Assembly: GCF_001887355.1 (NCBI RefSeq)
Contig: NZ_MPIN01000001.1
Span: 1,201,785-1,265,784, forward strand
Reading direction: 5' to 3'
Origin: Cystobacter ferrugineus
GTDB taxonomy: Bacteria > Myxococcota > Myxococcia > Myxococcales > Myxococcaceae
DNA: 64,000 nt
This document shows positions 44,995 to 52,350 of the stretch, piece by piece. A program made the translations under genes and the position numbers. Under the pieces are notes generated by a model, which was given only the letters and a program-made list of their open reading frames with translations, searched no databases and was not told the origin of the DNA. Position 1 is the first letter of the stretch; the number at the start of each line of letters is the position of its first letter.

Positions 44995-45906
44995 ATGAAC
45001 GGGCGGGTCTGGGGCGCGGTGGCGGTGGGGGTGTTGCTGGCCCTGCCGCTGGTGGGGCTGTTGTGGATGAGCGTCTCGCCGCAGCGGGCGGGGACGTGGC
45101 GGCGGTTGCCGATGATTTCCCCCGACGAGCGCCTGGCGCGGCCCTCGTTCCTCGAGGCATGCGCGAGCAGCGCGGAGTGCGATCCGCCCCTGGCCTGTTT
45201 CTCGGACCGGCGCTACGACCGCCAGACGTGTAATGGCAGTGATTGCCTCATCGACGCGGATTGCGCTCTGGGATCGGTGTGCCGGTGGAACCCGGTGGGG
45301 GACGGGACGAAGACGGCGATCGCGTCCTGCACCTTCGTGGGCGTGCGCGAGGAGGGGGAGTCCTGTTTGCGTCTGCCCCGGCGCGACGAGGGGGCCTGCG
45401 AGCGGGGACTCGTGTGCGCGGACTGGTGCGCGCGGCGGTGTGGACTCTGGCCCTTCAACTCGTGTCCAGAGGGGTATTTCTGCGCCGAGGACGATCCCAA
45501 CGGTCCGGTGTGCCTGCCCACGTGCGAGGGCCGGGAGTGCCCGGAGGGGGAGCAGTGCGTCCGGGAGACGACGCCGGGCGTGTCGGTGTGCGCGCGGGTG
45601 CATGGCCCGAACTGCCAGCGTGAGCCCTGCGCGGAAGGACTGACGTGCAAGGTGGACACTAGTCCGGTCCGGCCCGGAGAGGCCTGGATGGAGTGTGTCG
45701 CGCCGTGCACGGGCGAGGGCTCCTTTGCCTCGCCGTGCCCGGGATTTAGCGCATGCCTGTTCGGGACGTGTCACGACATCTGTAGCCTCGGAGAGGAAGA
45801 CCCGTGTGCCCCGGACTACATCTGCGTCCCCATGCATGGGGACTCCGGAGTGTGCGCGTGGGCTCCGTCGCTGCCTGGGCCCGTGGATGCTCCGCGCGGG
45901 AAGTGA
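44995..45906 (+). CDS. Cysteine-rich membrane-anchored protein
   Basis: About 303 residues from the ATG at 44995, six bases after GGAGGT. A signal-anchor helix (VWGAVAVGVLLALPLVGLLW) is followed by an extracytoplasmic region with about 30 cysteines in patterns such as CASSAECDPPLACF, CLIDADCALGSVCR, CPEGYFCAEDDPNGPVCLP and CVRETTPGVSVCA. These resemble the Dickkopf/EGF-like Cys-rich repeats annotated in myxobacterial secreted proteins. It follows the ABC ATPase by 16 bp and is convergent with the toxin/immunity cassette. The function is unknown; it may be a native member of the MoxR/ABC array. Confidence 0.8.
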   Translation: MNGRVWGAVAVGVLLALPLVGLLWMSVSPQRAGTWRRLPMISPDERLARPSFLEACASSAECDPPLACFSDRRYDRQTCNGSDCLIDADCALGSVCRWNPVGDGTKTAIASCTFVGVREEGESCLRLPRRDEGACERGLVCADWCARRCGLWPFNSCPEGYFCAEDDPNGPVCLPTCEGRECPEGEQCVRETTPGVSVCARVHGPNCQREPCAEGLTCKVDTSPVRPGEAWMECVAPCTGEGSFASPCPGFSACLFGTCHDICSLGEEDPCAPDYICVPMHGDSGVCAWAPSLPGPVDAPRGK

Positions 45907-45909
45907 GCT

Positions 45910-46794
45910 TCAGTCGAGGAAGCGCCGCTCCCAGCGGCGCATGACCTCCGCGGGGAGGACGGGGCGGGCCTCCTGGTAGAGGTGGGGCTCGAGCACGCGC
46001 GCCAGTTGGCGGTAGGGCCGCATCTCGCCGTCCGCCTCCGGCCACTCGCCGAGCTGCACCAGGACCTTGTCTGGCTGCAATTGCTCGACGGAGATTCCGG
46101 GCAGGGTCAACCGTTCGCGCAGTCCCGCCACGCCGCCCAGCTTGTCCAGGAGGGGCTGCCCGTAGAAGTTCAGCCAGTAGGCCCCTTTGGGGCGCGTGCC
46201 CAGGTCATAGGTCACGTTGTCATCAACGATATCGAGTCCCGGGTAGCGGAAGCACAAGTCATGAATCAGAGGACCGACCCGAAAGGTGTCCATCATTCCG
46301 TTGAATGCAAGACTGGCATAACCCGAGGTGAGTGGAAGTTCTCGCGCCAGAGCCACCGCCAGTTCCTTCACTCGTGCTGGGCCCTGCTCCTCCAGGTACT
46401 CGGTGGGCAGCCAGAACGAAGCGCAACTGACTGCGTCGGGCGAGCGGGTGTAGGTCTCAGTGCCGAGCATCCGGCCCCGGTAGTCGAACCGATACCCACT
46501 CCACTGGTCATCGTGCTCCCAGAGTTGGATGACGCAGCCATCCCAATCGATCAATTGCTGCTGGATGTATGTTGAAGCCCATGGATCGATAGGTAGGATG
46601 TATCCTTCCTCACCTGTGTAGAAGCCCAGCTTTTCAGCTCCCGCGGATCGGCGATAGATTTCCAATGCGCGGGCGATGGAGTCTCCAATCTCCCGGTGTG
46701 AGCGCTGGATGAAGAAGTTCATGACGAGCCCATCGCGCAAGATATGGAGTCCGGCCGGCGTATGTCCTTTGAAATGGAGATAGCGACCGTTCAT
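45910..46794 (-). CDS. Type VI immunity-like protein (DUF3396), cognate immunity of the upstream toxin
   Basis: About 294 residues from the ATG at 46794, which overlaps the toxin stop by one base (TGATG) and has GGGAGA upstream; an ATG at 46809 is the alternative. No signal peptide, so cytoplasmic. The pattern RYLHFKGHTPAGLHILRDGL, YASLAFNGMMDTFRVGPLI, RYPGLDIVDDNVTYDLGT and KGAYWLNFYGQPLLDKLGG is that of DUF3396/type VI immunity family proteins, which neutralise partner effectors. It is directly downstream of a lipoprotein with a nuclease-like tail, so immunity to that protein is the natural inference. GC content is visibly lower than in flanking genes, consistent with acquisition. Confidence 0.85.
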   Translation of the reverse strand: MNGRYLHFKGHTPAGLHILRDGLVMNFFIQRSHREIGDSIARALEIYRRSAGAEKLGFYTGEEGYILPIDPWASTYIQQQLIDWDGCVIQLWEHDDQWSGYRFDYRGRMLGTETYTRSPDAVSCASFWLPTEYLEEQGPARVKELAVALARELPLTSGYASLAFNGMMDTFRVGPLIHDLCFRYPGLDIVDDNVTYDLGTRPKGAYWLNFYGQPLLDKLGGVAGLRERLTLPGISVEQLQPDKVLVQLGEWPEADGEMRPYRQLARVLEPHLYQEARPVLPAEVMRRWERRFLD

Positions 46795-47630
46795 CAGATG
46801 ATCTCCCATGGAGTGACGCGCAGGGCAGCTCCAAATGATCTCTCATAGACCTGCCCCTGGCTCTCACCGTAGTAGGGGCTGTCTTGAGGGTAGATGCTCC
46901 ATGTGGGCAGAGTGGTTTCGAGGCACGGGAACTTGAAGTCGTAGGCGAATTGAGTCTTCAACGGGTTTCCCTTGGCGTGGATGACGACGTCGGGAACGAG
47001 CGTTCCTTTCATGTCCTTCCCTTGGTTCTTCCTCATGGACTCCTGGTGCTGCTTCGGGCTCACCAACTCGAGTTGGCCTGTCGTCGGATCATGACGATAC
47101 CGTTGTTCCAAGCTGAAGCGCCCTGGCCACAGTTGGCTCAGGCGATTCCTGGCGCATTCAATGGCCTCGGCGTGTTTCTCCTGGCCCAATCTCATGGCTC
47201 GTGTGACGGGCTTCCCACTCGGGTCCCATTTCAGGATTTCTTCACATTGCTCCCGGGTCGGGTCTCCGCCACGGCGTCTGCGATTCACCGCTTCGTTGGC
47301 TTGGATGGCACACTCTTGCAGGATCTTCTCAACGGCCGCGCGCAGTTTCCCGGCGAAGATCTCCCCATCGGACGAGAGCGTCGCCGCCGCGACCACGGTA
47401 CCCACCGCCGCGGCCGTCCCATGCGTGCGTGGTGTACTCGGGTGAACTCGCGGTTCGAGGACTCTCACCTCGGCTTCGAGCGCGTTGCACCGGGAGGCAT
47501 CGTCCAGGTGCTGCTTGACGCAGCAGGAATAGGTGGTGTCCGCGGATGTGCACACCTCATCGGACAGCAGGCAGCCCCCGAGGCCCAGGGAGAGCCACAC
47601 CCACAAGCCGGTCCACCTTCGCGCGTTCAT
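46794..47630 (-). CDS. SitA-like lipoprotein toxin with PD-(D/E)XK-type C-terminus
   Basis: 278 residues. A short signal ends in lipobox LGGC with Cys20 lipidated. The N-terminal half contains several cysteines (CTSADTTYSCCVKQHLDD) and a hydrophobic Gly/Ala/Val stretch near 70-85. The C-terminal 80 residues hold VPDVVIHAKG and YDFKFPC, spaced as in the D...DxK core of PD-(D/E)XK nucleases found in polymorphic toxins. The gene is followed at once by a DUF3396 immunity gene. In Myxococcus xanthus, SitA lipoprotein toxins of similar plan are passed between kin cells by TraA/B outer-membrane exchange, with SitI immunity encoded downstream; that mode is inferred here. Reduced GC suggests recent arrival. 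Confidence 0.78.
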   Translation of the reverse strand: MNARRWTGLWVWLSLGLGGCLLSDEVCTSADTTYSCCVKQHLDDASRCNALEAEVRVLEPRVHPSTPRTHGTAAAVGTVVAAATLSSDGEIFAGKLRAAVEKILQECAIQANEAVNRRRRGGDPTREQCEEILKWDPSGKPVTRAMRLGQEKHAEAIECARNRLSQLWPGRFSLEQRYRHDPTTGQLELVSPKQHQESMRKNQGKDMKGTLVPDVVIHAKGNPLKTQFAYDFKFPCLETTLPTWSIYPQDSPYYGESQGQVYERSFGAALRVTPWEII

Positions 47631-47658
47631 CTCGGCCCGAGTGCCACGGGGGCGCGGC

Positions 47659-48177
47659 TCAGCGTGGCCGCCTGGCCTGGCCGCGCTGCGCGCTCTGGAT
47701 GAGCCGGGCCTCGGCCTGGAGGCGTGAAACGTAGTCCGTGGGCAGTTTCGCGTGCTCGGCGGCCCGGGCGAGCGCCTCCAGGTACGATTCGCTCACCAGT
47801 CCCGGCGAGGGCACGGGCGGAGGTGGGGTGAAGGCCCTCGCGGAGAGCATGGCGCCCGTGGCCGTGAGCACCCGCACCGAGCGCTCGCCCGTGGCCAGGG
47901 ACAGGGCCTCCTCCAGCTTCGCCACCTGGGGCCAGCTCTCCAGCGGCATGACGCGCACGCGTCCCATCACCCGCCGCCCGGGGGCATCCACCAGCCTCGG
48001 CACGTGGCCCCCCCAGTCCGGCGCCGGCACGTCGTAGAGCAGATCCATGTCGAGCGCCGCCGCCACCTCTCCCTCGGGCAGCTCGGGCAGGAGAGGGCCC
48101 TCGACCCGCTCCCGCGCGAGCCCGGGTGCCAGGGCCAGCGAGAAGGAGAACCAGACGTATGATGGGCGGGAGGACAT
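47659..48177 (-). CDS. Hypothetical protein, possible gamma-glutamylcyclotransferase-like fold
   Basis: 172 residues. The opening VWFSFSLALAPGLARERVEG and the core LLYDVPAPDWGGHVPRLVDA, then VMPLESWPQVAKLEEAL, recall the gamma-glutamylcyclotransferase-like (AIG2) fold, where a YGSN loop and a central Glu are expected; the canonical YGSN is absent. No signal peptide is evident. It lies upstream of the toxin on the same strand with 28 bp between, but its high GC matches the chromosomal background better than the cassette, so it may be a resident gene. It is divergent from the ABC permease. Low certainty on family. Confidence 0.55.
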   Translation of the reverse strand: MSSRPSYVWFSFSLALAPGLARERVEGPLLPELPEGEVAAALDMDLLYDVPAPDWGGHVPRLVDAPGRRVMGRVRVMPLESWPQVAKLEEALSLATGERSVRVLTATGAMLSARAFTPPPPVPSPGLVSESYLEALARAAEHAKLPTDYVSRLQAEARLIQSAQRGQARRPR

Positions 48178-48275
48178 GGCGTCTCAGTGTGCCTGGGAAG
48201 GTGCCTTCCTTTCTATACTGGCGGGCATCGGGGCACCTGGAGGGGTTTCATGAATGTAGCCAAGGGGGCGGGGAC

Positions 48276-49754
48276 GTGAGCGCGACGGCTTCAGTGGAGG
48301 CGCCTCGCGCCTGGTGGCTCGCGCGGTGGGGGGAGCGGCTCAACCCGCTCGTGGTGAAGGAGGTGCGCCAGGGGCTGCGCTCGCGCGTCTTCTGGTTGAG
48401 CTTCGGACTGATGTTGCTGGCCTGCTTCATCATCTCCCTGGCGGCCTATGTCGCGACGCTCGAGAACAGCCTGAGGCCCCAGGGGCGTACCTACTTCCTC
48501 GCCTTCTTCTTCTGCCTGGGCGTGGTGCACTTCTTCCTCCTGCCCTACGGCGCCTACCGCTCCCTGTCGCGCGAGCGCGAGGAGGAGACGTGGGTGCTGT
48601 TGCTCCTCACCGGGTTGGGGCCCCGGCGCATCCTGCGGGGCAAGGTGGCCTCCTGCCTGGTGCAGGGTGGGCTGTACGCCTCGGCCGTGGGGCCCTTCCT
48701 CCTCTTCAGCTACTACCTCAACGGCATCGACCTGCCTACGCTCCTGCTGGTGCTGGGCCTGGGGGCCTGCTGGTTCCTCTTCCTCACCGTGGTGGCGGTG
48801 TGCGCGGCCACGCTCGCCGAGGGGCGCATGGGCCGCGGCTTCGCGCACCTGGCGCTGCTGGGGGCGTTGGGGCTGGGGTTGGTCTATGGGCAGACCATTG
48901 CCTACGTCCTGTGCGAGCAGGGCTTCCGCTCCCTCTCCACCGACGAAGAGGTGCTCGACTTCGCCCTGGGCTCGTTGTGGCTGATGCTCACCTGCGCCTG
49001 GCTCCTCTTCGAGACCGCGGCCGCGCGGCTGTCCCTGCCCACCGAGAACTACTCGTGGGGGCCCCGGCGGGCGCTCGTCGTGCAGACCGTGCTCTCCGTG
49101 CTCGTCGTCCTGTGCTGTTGGTGGGATTCCAGCTCCCGGCGCATGGCCTGGGGGGTGAGCGTCCTCGGGTGTGGGTTGCTGACGCTCTGCGGCCTCGTGC
49201 TGGCCACGGATCTGGATGGACAGGCCCGCTCCCTGCGCGCCGCCACGCGGCCCTGGTCCCTCCTGCGTCCGGGTGCCTTGCGCGGCTTCCGGCTCGCCGT
49301 GCTGCTGCTGCTCTTCTGGACGGCGGCCTGCGGCGTGCTCTTCGTCCTCTCCACGCGTCACCGGTCCATCATAGACCTGCCCGGGGTGATCGCCCTGCCC
49401 CTGTACGCGCTCCTCTATCTCTCGCTGCCGCTGTGGGTGGCTCGCCTGCCTCGCTCGCCGGAGTTCTCCTCCCCAGCGTTGGTGCGGCTGCTGTTCTTCG
49501 TGATCGGCGGGCTCGGCCTCCTCGTGTCTTCCCTGCTGTCCTTCGTCCTCTGGCGCGAGGAGGAGGGCCACACGTTCCTCTCGCTGCTCAACCCCTTCCT
49601 CGGCGTGATCTGCTTCGCCTATGGGGATCCTCCGCTGGATGAGCCGGTGCTGGCCTGGCGCCTGCTCGGGTGCGTGGGGTTGCTCGCCGCGCTCTCCGTC
49701 TTCCTCGCGGATCGCTCGCTCGCCGCCCGGGAGCGAGAGGTCCACGCGGCATGA
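48276..49754 (+). CDS. ABC-2-type transporter permease
   Basis: 492 residues from a GTG at 48276. The N-terminus has the ABC-2 pattern LNPLVVKEVRQGLRSRVFWL, then about 12 membrane helices, with REREEETWVLLLLTGLGPRR in the cytoplasmic coupling loop. It is the probable membrane partner of the ATPase at 44.0 kb; the 3.3-kb gap contains the Cys-rich gene and the minus-strand cassette. Its last codon overlaps the DUF58 start (ATGA), so the remaining part of the array is coupled. Confidence 0.85.
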   Translation: MSATASVEAPRAWWLARWGERLNPLVVKEVRQGLRSRVFWLSFGLMLLACFIISLAAYVATLENSLRPQGRTYFLAFFFCLGVVHFFLLPYGAYRSLSREREEETWVLLLLTGLGPRRILRGKVASCLVQGGLYASAVGPFLLFSYYLNGIDLPTLLLVLGLGACWFLFLTVVAVCAATLAEGRMGRGFAHLALLGALGLGLVYGQTIAYVLCEQGFRSLSTDEEVLDFALGSLWLMLTCAWLLFETAAARLSLPTENYSWGPRRALVVQTVLSVLVVLCCWWDSSSRRMAWGVSVLGCGLLTLCGLVLATDLDGQARSLRAATRPWSLLRPGALRGFRLAVLLLLFWTAACGVLFVLSTRHRSIIDLPGVIALPLYALLYLSLPLWVARLPRSPEFSSPALVRLLFFVIGGLGLLVSSLLSFVLWREEEGHTFLSLLNPFLGVICFAYGDPPLDEPVLAWRLLGCVGLLAALSVFLADRSLAAREREVHAA

Positions 49755-50617
49755 GCGCTCCGGTGGACCTCGACGAGGCGGAGGTGGCGCGGCTGGCTCC
49801 GGGGCTCGCCCTGGCGCTGCCCCGCACGCCCCACCGGGGCCGGGTGGGCGAGGTGCGCGCCGCCTCGGCGGGCTCCTCGTTGGACGTGCAGGACTTCCGC
49901 GCCTATCAGCCGGGAGACGACCTGCGGCAGATGGACTGGAACGCGGTGGCGCGCACCGGCGAGCTCATCCTGCGCGTGCGCCAGGACGAGGTGTCCCCCC
50001 GGCTGGAGGTGCTGCTGGACGGCTCGCGCAGCATGGCGGTGTCGCCGCGCAAGGCCGGGTGCGCGCGCGAGGTGGCGCTGCTGGCCACGGAGGTGGGCGC
50101 GCGGCAGGGGCTCGCGCCGACGTTGCTGGTGGGGGGCTCCCGGCCCGAGCGGGTGCAGGGCGCGGTGTGCCGGGGCGTGCTGCGCTCGGCCGCCTTCGAC
50201 GCGCGGGAGGACCTGTCCACGGCCCTGGGGCGGCTGCCGCCGTTGCGCCCCTGTGGGCTGCGCGTGGTGGTGAGTGACTTCCTCTTCGAGGCGCCCCTGG
50301 CGGAGCTCGTGTCGCGGCTGGCGCGGGGGGCCGCGGCCCTCTTCCTGGTGCAGGTGCTGGACGCGGAGGATCTGGAGCCCTCGGGGGGCGAGGGCGCGCG
50401 GCTGGTGGACGCGGAGAGCGGCGAGGCGTTGGAGGAGCTGCTCACCGGGAGCGTGCTGGCCGCCTACGCGCGGCGCTTCTCCGAGCACCAGAAGCAGCTC
50501 GGGGCCGCGGCGCGGCGGGCGCGGGCCTCGCACCTGGTGCTGCGCGCGGACCAGGCCCTGGAGGCGCTCGTGGCCGGAGCGCTGCGGCCCCTCTTCCCCC
50601 CCGCGGGGGGCGCATGA
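49751..50617 (+). CDS. DUF58-family protein
   Basis: 288 residues, cytoplasmic. The DUF58 signature is visible as DFRAYQPGDDLRQMDWNAVA and ELILRVRQDE, followed by a VWA-like core with a MIDAS-type DGSRS (LEVLLDGSRSMAV). DUF58 proteins are standard partners of MoxR ATPases. ATGA overlaps at both ends (49751 and 50614) tie it to the permease upstream and the VWA protein downstream, indicating a single translational unit. Confidence 0.9.
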   Translation: MSAPVDLDEAEVARLAPGLALALPRTPHRGRVGEVRAASAGSSLDVQDFRAYQPGDDLRQMDWNAVARTGELILRVRQDEVSPRLEVLLDGSRSMAVSPRKAGCAREVALLATEVGARQGLAPTLLVGGSRPERVQGAVCRGVLRSAAFDAREDLSTALGRLPPLRPCGLRVVVSDFLFEAPLAELVSRLARGAAALFLVQVLDAEDLEPSGGEGARLVDAESGEALEELLTGSVLAAYARRFSEHQKQLGAAARRARASHLVLRADQALEALVAGALRPLFPPAGGA

Positions 50618-52350
50618 GCCTCGGTTTTCCCTGGGGACTGCTGGCCCTGGGCGCGCTCGTGCCACTGGTGGCGGCGTACTTCCTGCGGCGCAAGCAGAAG
50701 CCCGTGGTGGTGAGTGCCCTGTTCCTCTGGCGCACGCCCCGTCCCCGCGCCGAGGCCGGCCCGCGCTTCGAGCGCTTCACCCGCGAGGCCTCGCTGCTGC
50801 TGGAGATGCTGGCGGTGGTGGCCGCGGCCTTGTTCCTCGCGGACGCGCGGTGGGGCGAGCGCGAGCGGGCGCGGCACCTGGTGTTGGTGGTGGATGGGAG
50901 CCTGTCGCTGTCGGCGCGGGGGGCCGATGGGGTGTCCGGGGTGGAGCGGGTGCGCGTGGAGGCGGCCCGGCGCGTGGAGGAGGAGCGGGCCACGCGGGTG
51001 ACGGTGCTGGTGAGTGGCGGGGTCCCCCGGGTGCTCGCGGGGCCGGAGGCGGAGCCCTCGCGGGCACTGGCCGCGTTGGAGTCCTTCCGGACGCTCGGCG
51101 CGGACCATGACGTGGCGCCCACGCTGCGTTGGGCCCAGGAGCTGGCGGGCCCGGGCCAGCGCGTGCACTTCCTCACGGATGCGCCGCCCGGCCCCGGGGT
51201 GGCCGTGCCGGACACGGTGCGGTGGACGGCCCTGGGCGAGCCCCGGGACAACGTGGGGCTGGTGTCCGCGTGGCGCCGGGACGAGGGCTCCACGGCCACG
51301 GTGACGCTGCGGGTGGCGCGTTGGGGCACGGGCCCCGAGGAGACGGAGGTGCGCGTGGTGGCGAGGCCCGGGCCGGGAGCGGTGGAGGGCACGGAGCGGC
51401 GCGAGCGGGTGCGGCTGCCCGAGGAGGGCGCGGCCACGTTGCGCTTCACCTTCGAGAGCGCGGGAGACGTGGAGGTGTTCCTGCCGCCGGACTCGCTGCC
51501 CGAGGACGGGGTGGTGCGGCTGCCGCCCGCGGTGGAGCGTCCGCTGCGCGTGGCGTGGGCCACGGGGTTGGAGGCTCCGGTGCGCTCGGCGCTGGAGCGC
51601 TTCTTCTCCGTGGTGCCCGGGGTGGAGCTGGGCCCGGCGGAGGGGGCGCTCGTCGTGGGGCCGAGGGGCTCGGACGCGGGGGTGACGGTGGGCGTGGGCG
51701 GCGCGGTGCGCACCTTCGTGGGCCCCTTCTTCGCGGAGAAGGGCCACCCCTTGCTGGACGACGTGCAGCTGGGCGGTGTGCGCTGGGCGGCCGGGGCGGA
51801 GGCGCCTCCGGGACGTCCCCTGGTGACGGCGGGCGAGGCGGTGCTCCTCTCGGAGGAGGAGGGCCGGGTGCACCTCAACGTGGACCTGTCGCGCTCCAAC
51901 GTGCAGCGCACCTCCGCCTGGCCGGTGTTGCTGGGCAACGTGGTGCGCGAGGCGCGGCGTGCGCGCGAGGGCTTCACCCGGCGGCAGTTTCCACTCGGCG
52001 AGCCGCTCGCGGTGGTGACGCGGGCGGGGGCGCGCTACACGCTGAAGGGTCCCGAGTCGGAGCGTCTCCTGTTCGGCGCGGGGGCCTTGAGCCTGCCCGC
52101 TCCGGAGTCTCCGGGCCGCTACACGCTCGTGCGCGAGGGCGAGCCGGTGGACGCGGTGGAGGTGCTGCCGCTGGACGCCCGCGAGTCGGACCTGCGGGGG
52201 CGCGGCGCGGGAGAGCGGCCCGCTTCCGAGGGACATAATAATGATGCGGGGCAGGCGGCCTCCGAGGGCCGTGAGCGCTGGCCGCTGTGGGTGCTGCTGG
52301 CGGCGTTGCTGGCGGACTTCTTCCTCACGCGGCGCGTGGAGGCGGCATGA
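50614..52350 (+). CDS. BatA-like membrane protein with VWA domain
   Basis: 578 residues. The N-terminus has the BatA/aerotolerance pattern FPWGLLALGALVPLVAAYFL and RKQKPVVVSALFLWR, with a second helix near 65-80 (LLLEMLAVVAAALFLADA). A VWA domain follows with MIDAS-type DGSLSLS (VLVVDGSLSLSARG) at about 92-98. The middle is beta-rich, and a final helix (WPLWVLLAALLADFFL) sits at the C-terminus. Such proteins act in the periplasm with MoxR and DUF58; the substrate is unknown. ATGA overlaps at both ends. Confidence 0.85.
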   Translation: MSLGFPWGLLALGALVPLVAAYFLRRKQKPVVVSALFLWRTPRPRAEAGPRFERFTREASLLLEMLAVVAAALFLADARWGERERARHLVLVVDGSLSLSARGADGVSGVERVRVEAARRVEEERATRVTVLVSGGVPRVLAGPEAEPSRALAALESFRTLGADHDVAPTLRWAQELAGPGQRVHFLTDAPPGPGVAVPDTVRWTALGEPRDNVGLVSAWRRDEGSTATVTLRVARWGTGPEETEVRVVARPGPGAVEGTERRERVRLPEEGAATLRFTFESAGDVEVFLPPDSLPEDGVVRLPPAVERPLRVAWATGLEAPVRSALERFFSVVPGVELGPAEGALVVGPRGSDAGVTVGVGGAVRTFVGPFFAEKGHPLLDDVQLGGVRWAAGAEAPPGRPLVTAGEAVLLSEEEGRVHLNVDLSRSNVQRTSAWPVLLGNVVREARRAREGFTRRQFPLGEPLAVVTRAGARYTLKGPESERLLFGAGALSLPAPESPGRYTLVREGEPVDAVEVLPLDARESDLRGRGAGERPASEGHNNDAGQAASEGRERWPLWVLLAALLADFFLTRRVEAA

